Made by a program: the position numbers and the translations under genes
Notes under the pieces: model-generated
Seen by the model: the letters and a program-made list of their open reading frames with translations, nothing else
The model's database searches: none
Told to the model about the DNA's origin: nothing
Part shown: one piece after another, positions 27,501-42,500 of the stretch
How positions within the stretch are numbered: the stretch's first letter is position 1
Layout: every line of letters starts with the position of its first letter
Source of the DNA: Membranipora membranacea
Taxonomy: Eukaryota; Bryozoa; Gymnolaemata; Cheilostomatida; Membraniporidae
Assembly (NCBI GenBank): GCA_914767715.1
Contig: OU612065.1
Coordinates: 6,820,001 to 6,884,000, forward strand
Reading direction: 5' to 3'
Length of the DNA stretch: 64,000 bases

Positions 27501-30500
27501 AGCAAGATGAGCGCAACCGCCTCATACAAGGCCGGAGATATGCACGAGCTCTCTACGGACATCAAGATCCCAGGACACCCAATGACCATCTCTGCTTCAG
27601 TCAAGTAAGAAAAAACCATACCTCAGTATTCACAGCTTGTCAAAATTTTCAGTTTGTAGCCCATTTGGTGGTCTCGATTCTGCAAGTTATTTTACCTCTC
27701 CACCTATGATTCTGCAAAAAAATTCATATTTATATCTCATTCCAATTTGCAGGCCTGACCTTATGGACTTTATGGCTAGAACTGATGTGACCTACAAGAG
27801 AAATACTTACTCCATGCAATCCGACTATAAGCTCCAGTCCAACTCCATCTCCAGCTCCGGATCTCTTGTCATCCCACAGAGAACCATGAACTACGAGATG
27901 AGCGCCTCCAACCAGAACGACAGAGTATCTGCTAGCACTGAGCTCAAGTGGGACGCTGCCAACGACTCCAACAAGAAGGTACATTATTGTTGCTGTTGAC
28001 CATTGCTTCAAGTTGTCTTCCCGTATTACAAGGGAGTAGAGCTCCAAAATTGATAGCTAATTTCTCATCTGTAATCTATTAGCTGTTTGGCCCTGTTTGG
28101 TCACAATGTATCTTATAACAGCAAAGAGATTTCTTCTAACATTTTCTTTTCTTTGTTACTAGGTTGCCATCACAGCCACCTACAACAACAAGGATGTTAC
28201 CAGCTCTGTAAACCGTGACGCTTCCCTAAGTGTTACCACTCCTTTCGGTACTGATACTTTCAGTGGAGAGTTCGAGAAGACTGGCTCTACCTTTGGTAGG
28301 ACCGAGCTCGAGTTTGTCCACGGCACTGAGAGAAGCAAGGTCAGCGGTAGGTACAGCACTGGTACTGGAGAGTTCTCTGTCGAGAGCCCATACATCCAGG
28401 TCGGACCTGTCAAGGCTATCAACGGACGATTCAACCACGCTGATGGACATGTTGATGGAGAGCTCACCTGGGCCCCAAGCAAGACCGTAAGTTGAGCAGG
28501 ATGGCTCTCTTGAGTTGCCTATTGTCATTACTCTTACAGTTGTGTTATTTTTTGCGCTTTTATTTTCCATAAAGCTTTTTAACTTGCATTTGCTAGAAGT
28601 GGCTGAATGCAGTCTGTGTTAGTTTAAACTCTTTTGTTGTTCCTGCTTTAGATCACTGCTGACGCCAAATGGGAGCTAGCCAAGTACAGCATCGAAATGA
28701 CTACTCCATTTGACTTCAACAGAATGGGAGCAAGCATCGAGATCCCACAGACCGGAAGATGGTCAGGCAGATCATACTGGAAACAGCAGGAGGCCACTAT
28801 CTCCATGTCTCAGCCAAGTGAGTAGATTAGAGATATTGCAATGAAGAATTTTAGGTTTCTTAAATTTGTTACCTGCACCATGAGTCTTCATGAGTGTTGG
28901 AGTGTTGAGAAATTATTTTCAAATTACTGAAATCATCAACATCCTTCACTATCAGTTAATTGATTTTATTATTGCAGGCTTGGCGAGAGGAGACTTTGCC
29001 GTTGCATATCCCGGACACACCGCCACAGGTTCATTCAGCCAGACTGGAGATCTAATCAAGTTCAGCGGTGATGCCGAATTCAACTACGATACCCAGAAAT
29101 ACTCTGCTAAGGTCGACTTCAACAGACAGGCTGATCCAATCACCATCAGTGCTGAGGTGAACACACCACTTAAATACAAGAAAATCGCCCTCGACATCAA
29201 CCATCGTGGACCACTCATGAAGTAAGTATAGATTAATAGATAAATACAATTTTCTGAAATTCATCTATTGGCAGGAAGTTTCATACGCACATATGAGAAC
29301 TAGTACAGTAATTTAAAGTATTGACAAACCATATATATACGCCCAGTTGCAAACCTTAATTTCTTTTTCCTGCAGCTTCAACAACCGAGCCACTTTGTCT
29401 TGGGATGATGAGAGAATCAGAACCACACTCGCTTTCAATCCTATGCAGACCAAGGTCGTTGTCAAGTCTCCATGGAAAGATATAAATGTCAGCTACAAGA
29501 TCACTGGTGACCAGCAGAACTTCCAGGCTGAGGGTATGGCCAAGTGGGCTCAGGATCAGCAAGTTAGCGGACAGATGAGCGTAGACATGACCAATGGCAT
29601 CAGCATGACAGGAAACTTCAACGCTCCACGATCGCTGACTGGTACTATGTCTGTCACACATACTGGAGGATTTGAGAGCTGGAATAATAGAGCTGAGGTT
29701 ACCCTCAACAATGGAGCTCCCATTGCCATCTACTCCGAATACAAGCAGGCTCAGACACAGGGCAAGGTAATACTCCTTCATCATTATTGGTTTAAATCAA
29801 ATTAGGCTTAGGGACATCATTTCATAATATCACTTGAAGCATATAAGTAGTGTGTGGTTTTACATTGATAAAACCATTGAATTATTAATGTAATACATTG
29901 TTCTGTAGTTTGGTGTATCTGGACTCACCTTTGAGAAGTTCCAAGCTGGAGAAATCACTGTTGACATGAACATGGACACTACCAAGAGCAATGCTGTCAG
30001 CACTGTCAGCTGGAATGGAGATAAAACTGTTAGAAGCCAGGTAATGTACAGCACAGAGAACGGATACAGCTTCTCTGCTTCCCTCTCCTCTCCATACACA
30101 GAGACCTACACCGCTCAGATGACCATGACCGGCACCCTAACCAACTTCAACAATGAGATGTCTGTTCAGTGGGCTCCTACCAAGAAAATCACTGTTACAG
30201 CTGAGCTCTCCGACAGGTAAAATATAATCACAATAATACTTGAAATACAGATACAGATCGCATCAACTTTGGACAATCTAGGCAATGTGTGAAGGTTGAG
30301 AGCGCAACTCTTAAGTTACTCACCTTTAATTTTAGTAAGTTGCATCATATAGTAAATAATTTTGTTTTTATATAGGTCTGGATATAACGGCAAAATTGAG
30401 GTTGACAGCCCATGGAAGCGAATGAGCGTAACTGCCAACCAGAGAGGAACTCTGCAAGAGTTCAAGCTTGACACCACAATGTCTTGGGAGGCCGGAAAGC

Positions 30501-33500
30501 AGATCACCACCTCCTTCGAGTTCTCTCAAATGTAAGTGAATGTAAAATCTTTAAAGGCTCATTTTGAAAGCATGCATTACCAGTAATAGATATTAATTCA
30601 CTCCAAATATGTAAAGGTTGTCATTCACAATAGTTATTTTATCAAATGCTAGTTGTTGAACTAATTTTTGTCTTACGAAAGGCTATCATATATGTCTGTT
30701 TATTTGTTGTTGCAGTGATACCGTCACCGCTAAATGGAGCATGCAGACACCATGGGAGCAGGCTAGTGACATGAGCGTAGTGCTTACTCATAAGGGAACC
30801 ACCGCCGAGTACTTCACCACTCAGCTTGAGGGCAAATACCTGAATCAGCCCGCCAATGTCAAGTTCACATGGGATATGCGAAATGGTGCTGAGGTTCAGC
30901 TTGTTACTGTCAACCCATGGAAGAATATGGACGCCAACATGAAATTCACTGGTGAGTGACCTGAAAAATATAAATTATTACAAATTCTTCATTCGTTTTC
31001 AGGGTTCTGTGTTAGTTCACGTTTCAGCTTTTTTCTGTTCAAAACATTTCATCAACACAAAAGCAGATCAGAAAGAAATACAATGTATAAAAATCAATTT
31101 TCATTATTTCAGGCCAGCCAATGGGCTTCAAGACAAACGCTGAGCTCACCATGAATGGAGAGAACTACTCAACTGACCTCGAGTTTGCCTTCAGCAATGC
31201 CCTGACCCTTGTCTTCAATATCAAACCAGTCATGATCGAGCCCGTCTCTGTCACTGTCAGAGCTGATGGTGAGACCAACACTGCCTCTGTCACATGGGGA
31301 GACAACCAGACCATCTCTGCCAGATTCAACTACAACCTGAACAAGGCTGCTAACTCCCTGACAGGAGATGCCAGCTTCACAACTCCATTTGCCGGATACG
31401 AGTCTGGAGAGGGAAGCATGAGCTTCACCGGAACCCTGGAAGCCTGGAGACACACCATGGAGGCTAGCTTCAAGGGTGAGACTGCCAAACTCGAGACTGG
31501 ATTCACCACCTTTGGTCAAGTCAAGGGAGATATGAAACTGCAGACCCCATGGTACGATGCTGATGGATCCTTTGACCACACTGGAAACATGCAGAACTTC
31601 GACTGCAATGCTCAGCTCACCTATGCTCAAGACAAAACTGTCCGTGCCTTAGCCAAGTGGGACATGAGAAGTGGAATCAACGCCGAGTTTGAAATCAATG
31701 CTCCATTCAAGAGCATCAATGGCAAATACAGACACCAACAAGGGACTACCAGCACAGTCAGCTCTGAGATGACCATGGATGGAGAACAGATCTACCTGAC
31801 TGAGGCATCCATGATGCAAACTACTTCCAATGTCAACATTGAGTTCTCATTCACTTGCCCAATCAAATCTTTCAGTGGCAAGTATACTCACCGCGGAACC
31901 ATGAAGAGTGGATGTGATGCCACCGCTGAGTTCACCTGGGACAAAACCAACAAGATGTCTGCTGAATGGAATGTCAGCCTTGTCAATGGATTCACCACAG
32001 AGTTTGATATCAAATCACCATGGAAGAACTTTGCTGGTGAGATCAAACATCAAGGATCCATGGAAAACTTTGAGAATACTCTCTCCGCAACTTATGAAAC
32101 TGGCAAGACCGTCAAGCTTGTCACTGAGTTCACCATGAGCCCTGACTTCATGATCAAGACCACACTGAGCAGCCCATTCAAGAACGCAAACATCATGTAC
32201 AGACACTCCGGCAGTGCTGACAACTTTCAGTGCCGACTCGAAGGAGCCTGGGACACCACACCTGTCACTGGCAACCTGAGATGGAATATGTTGTCTGGCT
32301 ACGAACTGAGCTTCGATGCCAACACCCCATGGAAGACATTCGATGGAATGTTCAAGACCAACACCAACATGGCTGATTTGTCCTCTGAGGCTAGCTTCAA
32401 CTGGGGAACTCAGAGACTCTCCTCTACCATGAAATTCAACACCAGAACTGGATACGCCGGTGAAGCCACCGTAGCCACTCCATGGAGAAACATGTCCTCC
32501 AACTTCAAGTTCCAGGGAGAGCTCTCAAACTTTGAGAGTGATGCTGCTCTTAGCTGGGAGGCTGGAAAATCTATTACCGCAGAGGCTACCTACAGGAACA
32601 GAGTTGCAAGTGCCAAGGTTAACACCCCATGGAGGAATCTGTCTGCCAACTACAGATCAACTGGACCTATCGAGAATTTTGATTCAACCACTGATTTCTC
32701 ATGGGAAACTGGCAAGACCATCACTCTTGAGGCTAAGGCTGACAGAAGAAATGGACTGGATACCGAATGGAAGGTGATCACCCCCTGGAGAACCATGTGC
32801 ATCTCTGCTATGTATGACATGAGCTACAAGGTTGCTGGAGAACTCTCATGGGAGGCAGGAAAAACCATCACCCTTGAGGCTGCTGCTGATATTTCTTCAG
32901 GACTTGACTCAGAAGTGAAGCTGATGACCCCATGGAGAACTATGACTGCTGATGCCAAATTCAACAAATACACCTTCAACCTGAATGCCAATGCATCATG
33001 GGAAACTGGAAAAACTGTCGGAATCGACATCACCAACACCATGAGAGAGGAGCACTATGAAACATCTGCTAAATTCACCAGCCCATGGAAGAACATCAAC
33101 GCTGATGTTACCTTTGATGGAGTACCAATGAAATTCAGCAGCACTCAGCAATTCGTCTATGGTGGCCAAACCATCAAGATGGAATCCTCCCTTGATATGG
33201 TTAATGCCATGTCAGCTGAGAGCAGACTTGAGACACCATCCAGAACAGTCTCCTTCAAGGTTGACCAGACTGGTGATATGACCAACTTCGATGGTGACTA
33301 TGAGGTCAGCTGGGAAACTGGCAAAAAGATCGCCTCCACTGTTACTATGGACAGACGAAACGGATGGATAAGCAAGGTCACAGTTGCCTCCCCATGGAAG
33401 CAGATCGAGACCAACGCCAAATTCACAGGAGACATGACCATGTTCGATTCTGAGTTTGACTTTTCATGGGAAACCGACAAGAAGATCGCCTCCACTGTCA

Positions 33501-36500
33501 CTATGGACAGACGAAACGGATGGATAAGCAAGGTCACAGTTGCCTCCCCATGGAAGGAGATCGAGACCAACGCCAAATTCACTGGAGACATGACCATGTT
33601 CAATTCAGAGTTTGACTTTTCATGGGAAACCGACAAGAAGATCGCCTCCACTGTCACTATGGACAGACGAAACGGATGGATAAGCAAGGTGACAGTTGAC
33701 TCCCCATGGAAGCAGATGGAGACCAACGCCAAATTCACTGGAGAACTCACCAAGTTCACTTCCGAGTTCGACTTCTCATGGGAAACCGGAAAGAAGATGA
33801 CCACAACTGCCACCTTTGACATGAATCCTCTTAAGGGAACCTGGTCATACAAGTGCCCCAGTTACGAGATGAGCGCTGAGTTCCAGCACAACGGAGAGAT
33901 GACTGACTTTAACAACTCTGCTTTCTTCCAATGGGAGCCAACCAAGAGGGTTGAGGTTGCATCCAGCTTCATGATGGCTGATACCATCGAAGGACAGGCC
34001 ACTGTCAAGACTCCATTCACCGAGCACAGCGAGCTCTCCGCTAGCTTCAAGCACACCCCAACATCTGGTGAGATGAGCCTGACCACCCCTTACACCGAGG
34101 AACTGAAGGCTGAGTACACATACTCAGACTACTACAACTTCAACTCCAAGCTGACCCACGGTGCCAGAGTCTACACTAGCGAGGCCCTTACCAGCTGGAA
34201 CAATGGAGTACAGACTGAGGTCAAGTACACCTGCCCAGAACACACCATGAGCATGGATATTGTCCACCGAGGAGACCTTACTACCTTCACCAACACCCTG
34301 GAGGCCAAATATGATGGTCAGACCTACAAACTTGTGTCAACCTCTGACATGGATACTCACACATACTCTCAGAGCATGGAGACCCCACACCAAGGCTGGG
34401 AGGTAAATGTCATAGAAACAATGACGTAACAAAATAAATTGCTCACTTTCTCACTGTGCCTAAAATAGCTTGATGTTTGCATACTTTTTATTAATTTTAT
34501 TCGTGGTCTCACTATTCGATTATCTCTTTATGTTTTGTAGAAGATGGAGTGGTCAGCTAATGTTGTTCTGAATACTGACAACATGAGATCCACTTTCATG
34601 ATCTCCAAGAACAACCAGAAGATTGAGGTAGAAACCAGTGGCAATGTTGAGTGGAAAAAGAGCAGCTCTGTTTTCACCAAGACCCTCACTGTCAAAACTC
34701 CATTCGCTGGATGGGAAGACAACAAAGTAACTGGTAACCTGATATACTCAGCAAGAAAGGTCGACCTCACACTCGGAGGATACAAGGGAGCCACAAGCAA
34801 CAGCAAGAGCTTCAGACTCTACTCCATGTCTACCAGCAGTGACAACAAGAGAAGCCTCGAGAGCTTTGTCAAAACAAACATCTATGGGTAAGTTTGAATA
34901 TAGAGACATAAATTCTGCCTTCTACTATCAGGCATGATTGAGTTTATTTCATGAATTGGTGGTGCAAGATTAAGGTCAGTTACTGAATGCTGGATGAACA
35001 ATGCAACACTGTATAACTGCTTTAATATGGATAATGGCAACTGTCATCTCTATATTTGCAGCGCCGCTGAGAGCAAGGTTGAGTTCGCTTTCACTCTTGA
35101 AGGAGAAAGGCTTACCGGAGAGTTCACCACTGACCTCAAGTTTGCCCCAACATATAACACTGAGATGAAACTTGATACCACATACAGCCGAACCACCTCT
35201 GGCTTGAACCACAATGGATCCTTTGAGATCACTTGCAGCAACGGTCTGAAGAAGGTTGAGTGGAACGCTGGATCTAACCAGAATATGTGCGAGACTGGAC
35301 TCAAGTACACCAACGTCGGTCAGGAGGTCTTCAGCTATACCCACAAGGTCAGTATTGAACACTTTGATGTTTGTAACTCTGAATGAAATATCCTGCTGCG
35401 CTGTACACGAAATAATAACAGACCAGACATTCAGAAATGTATGGAACCTTTTACTCGGCATTTCCAATGAAATGTTGTTGTGTTTTTATTCAGACTACCT
35501 GGACCTCAGCTTATGACAAGATGGACCATGAGATGACCTTTAAGTGTGGATTTGAGAGATTCGAGGACTGTGACTTCAAGCTGTCCTACGATTTCACCAG
35601 CCAGGGTAAGAAGACAGTTGGTCTCACCTGGTTCACTAACCCAAGATACCCAGTTGATTTCAAGGCTGAGGCTGAGATGGGAGACAACATGAGAGCTATG
35701 GTTGAGCTTAGCACACCATTTGATGACTACAAGCTGATGAAATCTACTGTCGAGGTCAACAAGGCTTCACAGCCCTGGACTGTCAGCATGGAATCTCAGT
35801 TTAACGACAAGACCGTGAAAACCGAAGGTATGTTGTGGTGCTCATGCTATGCTTTGATCATAATGGTAGGACAACATACAATGTTTTCATCAACTTTATT
35901 TGTGAAAAGAAAAATACAAAATGATGCCAATTTATTTATGTTTTTAACACGGCACTTGCAAAACATTCACAGTATCATAACTTGTTACATGTTTTTGTAG
36001 GACGTATGAGCTACACCAGCCCATCTCAATTAGATGCATCCATGACCTTCACCTCAGAGATCCCAATGTTTGAGAATCTGCAGTTCTCTGTCTCCAACAA
36101 CGAGCTCAACGGACAGTGGAAGCCACACATGGTCGCACAATGGGCCAGCGATAAGAAGATCGAGATGAGCGGAATTTTCTCCATGTCTAGCCAGTACAAG
36201 CTTAACGTAGATGTTTCTACTCCATTTGACAGGTGAGAATTCATCTAAAATGGCATAGACGATTATATTCTAGTATATTTCTTTGTAATTTGCTACAAGT
36301 TTTATAATTATATTATAATATATGATACGAGGAAATATAATTGTTTGTTCAATCATTTCAGCCTGAGAAGTCTGACCACTGATATCACCATCAACAATCA
36401 GCTCCCAGAGCAGCTCAGAGCTTCCTTTGACTTCCAGACCAACAAGATGTCTGACAAGCTATCTGCCCAGGTTGCTTTCAACAAGGTTGCCAAGTCATTC

Positions 36501-39500
36501 AGTGCCAGCATGAGCTCTCCATTCGAGCAGATCAGAAGCTTTGAGATCACCGGCACTGCCACACCAAGAATCACTGCTGCCGTCAAATTGAACGGACAGA
36601 CCTACTTCTCTGTCAATGGAAACGGAAGCTTTGAGAGCATGTACAAGCATGACCTTGATGTCACCATGACCTACCCATTCTGGAACAAGTACATGAGAGT
36701 GCAGGTTAACAACGACCTCAGCATGAGCTCAGTGTCCAGCCAGATCGATTTTGAGTACATGAGAGGACAAGAAATCACCTCCAAGATCAACTTCACTGCT
36801 GTCTCCAACCTCAGCGTTGTTCTCACAACTCCTTTCGAGAAGTTTGAGAAGATGTCATATGCTGTCAACTGGAGTGGATCTCCAGACAGCTGGACAGAGA
36901 ACACCACCACAGAATTCTACTACGGCAAGATCACCACCACAACCTCCTTCTCCATGACCAATGGTGTCACCTACCATCAAACCATCAATGGTGAGATGAA
37001 GAACGGATGGACCAACTTCCAACTGCAAAAGGACCTCGTAGTCAGCGGAGTGATGTCAGGCTTTGAGGTCACAGCAAGCATTTCTGGCAGCATGGTACCA
37101 ACCATGAGCCTTGAGACCAGCTGGAAGCAGGCTACCAACGCCGGATCTGTGAAACTGACCGTGTCTGACTACTACGGAGAGTACATCCACACCGGAACCC
37201 TCAATGACTTCCAGTGCAACTGGAAGCTTAGAGATTCCCAGGATGAGCTCGTCGGAACCTGGTCCTTCAAGAACACCAACGGTGTACAGGCCAACGTGGA
37301 CATCAAGACCAGTGACCAGAAGAATCAGCTCAAGTTCAACATTGATGGCACCATGGAGACAGGAACCATCACTGGAATGATCAAGGAGAACACACGCTCA
37401 TTCAACGGCAGATCTACCTACAGCAGATCATCATCTCCATACAGGTATGTACTGTCTTTACCCTCTAAAATCGGATAATTACCATTCCTTCTATTTTACC
37501 GCTTACTTGAAAAACGATGTACATGAGAACATATGAAACACCACCATGTATGACGCCTGCAAAATATCATAAACAAGCTCTTTAATTTAATTTTAATTTT
37601 TTTTACTCCGACAGATACTCTGCTTCAACCAAGTACTGGGTTGAGAATGAAGGTGTAAGAACTAGTGATGACAGCTTCGAGACCAGCGTTGACATGACCA
37701 TGGAATCTATCACCTACATGTGGAAGTACAATGGTGAGCAAGTATTTGCTGTCCGTGCCTCCAACAAGATGAACGCTGACGATGAGTATGTACCAACAAT
37801 CGTTGTTGAGATTACCGACAAGAAGTACGAGTTTGATGGCCTCTACAAGAACGTAGGCAGCGGACTCATCCGTGACTTCAAACTGCACCTCAATGGACCA
37901 AGAGGAGATATGGATACCGTAGACTTCAAGTTTGAATTCAGGTAAAAAATTGATTAAATAATTCATTGCTGTGCACTGTCAATAACTATAAATTACACAA
38001 TTCTGCACATCAGATGTAAAAGTTAAAATCCAAGTTTTAAATAAAACTATTCATCGTTTTACAGAACTCAGAGCCAGCAGCTTGTTCCAGGAGATATGAA
38101 GCTTTACCTGACCAGCACCTCTGCTGATCGCGAGGTTAGCAAGTGGATGGATATGACTGCCACTTGGGGTAATGACCACGCTTTGATCATCTTTGTTGAA
38201 CCAGCACCAATGAGATACTCCCTTGACTTCTCTGTATCCACCTCTGGACAGACCGGAACTGTAAGTGTCTAGAAGCTGTAATATCTCTGCAAACTTGAAT
38301 GTTTTAATGGACAAATAAGGATTGATAAATCTCACTGAACTGTTTTATTTCACGATTTTTTTTTCAAATATTGTTGACTTTTCACATCACATTTCATAGA
38401 TTGAGGCTAACTGGGACACCAGCAAGGCTGACAGAAACTGGAAGATGATGTTTGAGAACAAGTTCAGCTCATCCAGCAGAAGAATGGTATCAGAGGTTGA
38501 CATCGATATTATCTATCTCGGAGTATCCAGAGGATTCACCAGCAATCTTGACTGGCAGACCAGCAGCATCTCCCACAAACTCACCACCAGTAGGTTAAAA
38601 ATCAGTGTGTTAACTCAGGTCTACTTTAAAGTTGTGCTATCGTGGTTTCAGAGCTCATCATACAATTTTATACATAGACATTCCTAGTATACCATCCTCT
38701 ACATGGGATTTATGAGTTCTATTTGATATCTGTAGACTACAGCGGTAAGCAGATGGGATACAAATTCATGAGCAGCGATGCTTCAGGTCAGAGCCTTGAG
38801 GTTCTCACTCCATGGAGAAATGTAAAGACCACCTGGAACTATGCCACACTCTCTAATGGTAATGACATCAATGTCGGACTTTACTGGGACAGCGGACGTG
38901 ACACGGACAAGAAGTTCCTCGCCTCTAGCAGATGGGAGACCACAGCTGTGAACACATACAAGTGGACCACTACCTTCGCTCACCCAGCTCTTGTCAAGGT
39001 AAGCATGAGAATTCACTACTGAATAGCGAGACTTTATGTTGTATTTTTACTGTAACACTGATTTTTTTGATAGTTGATAACATATCTCACTTGATATAGT
39101 ATTTTATGCTGGTAGAAATGATATTAAATGAGAATTGTTATAAAGTTTCCATACCTTTCTTGTTACAGGCATTCACCCTCACCGACACCATCGCTTATGA
39201 TACAGACAGAGTCTACTTCGCCTTCAACAAGGTCATGTCCTTCTCCACAGACAGCAGCAAGGATGTCACCCTTGACCTCATCCTCGAGAAGAACGGCAAG
39301 TGGGGAGTCGAGCTGAAACAAGACTTCAACAAGATTGACCTTAGACTCGGCACTGAGTTCACCCAGACCGGCACTGCCTCCACTGTTAAGTACAGAGGTG
39401 CTAACGGTAGAATGAAGACCTTTGGGTTCAACACCAACTACAACCCATCTGATATGGCACTCACTGTTGAGGTTAGTATTTCATGCTCTGCATAAATAAA

Positions 39501-42500
39501 TACTCTCATTCAGAACCAAACCAAACAACCAAAAACGACTGTAAATGCCTTGAAAACAATTGATTGTTTAGACGTTGGCGCTGTTATGGTCAGCCTATGA
39601 TGATAGTGACTATTTAATGGTTCTTTTTACAGCTGAGAACACCAGTCAAGAACATCAAGATTGAGACCATTGCCACAAGAACCACCTACACCATCAGTGC
39701 TACCGTTGACGGCAAGGTATACACATCTGCTTTCACACTCAAACCAGAGGACTACTACATGCTCATTAAGCTGTCTGGAGAATCCTCCAACATGGAATTC
39801 GAGGCCAAACAACTGAATGGTGGATACCAGATTCAGCTGGCTAAGACCGAGAGAGCTAAAACCACAGTTGAGGGCCGCGCTGCCATCAGCATGAATGAGA
39901 ACAGAACTATCAGCGGTGATCTCAGATGGAACCCAGCTCTCATCTCTGAGCTGAAGGTAAGCTGGAGTTATCTACTTACAGTGCAGGTGCTGACAACTCT
40001 TAGGTTTGCAAAGTGCTAGTCAAAGTAAAGATACATTCCTCCACTCAACCCGCAGCCCATAAAATTTGATTGCCTAGTATTTGTTAAGATTATTATTGGC
40101 TATAACTGAGATATAATACTGTTTTCAGAGCAAGGTTGCCAGCCTGAAGGCAGAGCTTAAGGACACTGTTAAGACTATGTCTGCTGCCACCAGCAATGAG
40201 GCCAACAAGAAGATGAGAAAGATGTCACTCGGATCTGACTTCAGCCAGATTATGCCCCAACACAAGTCAGAGCTCAGTCTTGTCCAGCAGGACATCAACG
40301 CTGCTAAGCTTTCTCTGCAGAGAGCATACACCAGCGATGTCATGTTCATGAAATCCCTCGACGAGCACTCACAGTAAGTAATACTTCTGACTTACTATTT
40401 TCTGTAATCTATCTGACGATGATGAGTTAAAGTTAAGTACAGAGCTGGTATGCCTGAATGGAATATTAAGGTGCTTATTCTGAATATTGTAGATACTACT
40501 ACTCCCAGGCTATCAACGAGATCGAAGCTCTGAGAACAAGCATCACTGCTCACTACGAGAGAGTCATTGAGCCTATGGTTGTCAGACTCGGAGAGACTTC
40601 TGAACAGGTGCTCCTAGAGCTTAACTCTCAACTCGAGAAGATTGAGCAGAGACTGCAGGCACTCAGATACACCACAGCTACCAAATGGAACGGTGAGTAA
40701 TGGAGATCAACTTAAAATGTATGAACATTGAAAACAAGATAAAATCGACTTTCTTTACAACTTTGTGTTCAATGATTGAATGAATCCCTATATTTTGTCT
40801 TTCTTAGAGCAACTCGAGATTGTTGGACAGGGACTTGGAAAGGTTGCTGACTGGATTCAGACATACACTGACCGTATTGCTGAGTACCTGGCTGCCCACC
40901 CCACCATGGCTACACTCAAATCTATCCACTCCACCACCATGGACTCCTTCAACTCTGTCACCGGTGCTGCCATCAGCAGTGTCAATGGAATCACAGACTC
41001 ACAAACTTATGCCAACGCCATCTATGGAGTTCACACCTACGCTAATGGCCTCATCAGTGGAGCTGCAGATAGATATGGTCTGAGCATGAACTACATCCTT
41101 GGACTCAGTGATTCTCTCATGTACAAGGTCAAGTTCTACTATGACTACTACGATATCCCACAGCATGTACAGAATTTCATGGTCCATGCCCAGAATGTCG
41201 GTGCTGAGTACCTGAACGACTACCTCACTCACTACATTGACCAGACCCTCAACGACTTCAAGGTTAGTTCAATATCAAATATTATCGTGTTTTTTGATGA
41301 AACTGGCCACGCAATTCCTCATAAAATCAAAATGTCTAACTGAAGCGTAGCCATTAACATTGACTATATCTCTCTATCTGAGATTCAATCTTGTCTTTAT
41401 TTCAGTGGGTTGCCTATGATGTACAGAACGGCCACATCCAGTTCGAGATGACCATTCCAACCAGAATGGAGGATATTAACCTGATGGCTATCAAGTCAGA
41501 CCTGAAGAACAGACTCGACATCTTCATCAACCACATGTCTCAGTACCACTGGAACATGAGAGAGATGTTCTACATGTACAGACCAAGAGTAGGACAAATC
41601 CTGCCACCATTTGATGGTAAGCTCAACTCAGCTATGTTGCAGTTGCAGTTTGATGCGATTATTAAAATTATGTGAATATCGAAATAGAATTTGTTTGAAT
41701 AGTTGTGTGTTTCACCTGTACCAAAGATAGCTTTCATTTTCTTCTTATTGCTCACATTTTGCGCATTTTCTTATTACAGCCCAGGCTATCATCGCTGGAC
41801 AGCACATCAGAACCTTTGACAGACGCCACTACGACTTCTCCAGTGGTTCATGCAGCTACCTCTTGGCCAGAGACTTCGTTGACGGAAACTTCACAGTATT
41901 TGTCAACTACAATGGCGCTGAGCAGTCCATCACTGTCAAGAGCAACGGCAAGACCGTTGACATCGGCCAGGACTACACTGTCAAGATGGGCGGCGGTAAG
42001 GTTGAGCTTCCAGTTGAGTTCTACAACACCACAATCACCAGAATGGGAGCTAAGGTTGTCCTGACCAGCGCTCTTGGCGTAGAGGTTGTTTGTGATAACA
42101 AACATGGTCTCTGCACTGTTGAGATGAGCGGACACTACTTCGCCAAGACCGGAGGACTTTTTGGAACTTACAACTATGAGCCACTTGATGACTGGACATC
42201 CAGCGACAACCAGAACAAGACTGATGTTGCCAGCTTTGCCAACAGCTGGGCTTCAAGGTAAGAATCAAAACAGCTAGGACATCCACTGTGAAGAGCGATG
42301 TTGAAACATCAGCCACCGAACATTGAAATACAATTAATAGCGCTTAAATATTGAGTTATATTTTCATTGCCTTCACATCATCATCACAGCCTAAATTTCT
42401 ATTTTAGCTGCACCGGAACCAACACTGCCAAATCTTACACACCAGTTGAGGGAACCAAGGAGTACACCGCTTGCGCTGCCCTGTTCAAGGATGGAAGCAG

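Noticed and set aside
33298-33852. 184-codon open frame on the minus strand
   Set aside because: It is the antisense of the tandem repeats in lipoprotein exon 25; its own repeats only mirror the 156-bp units.
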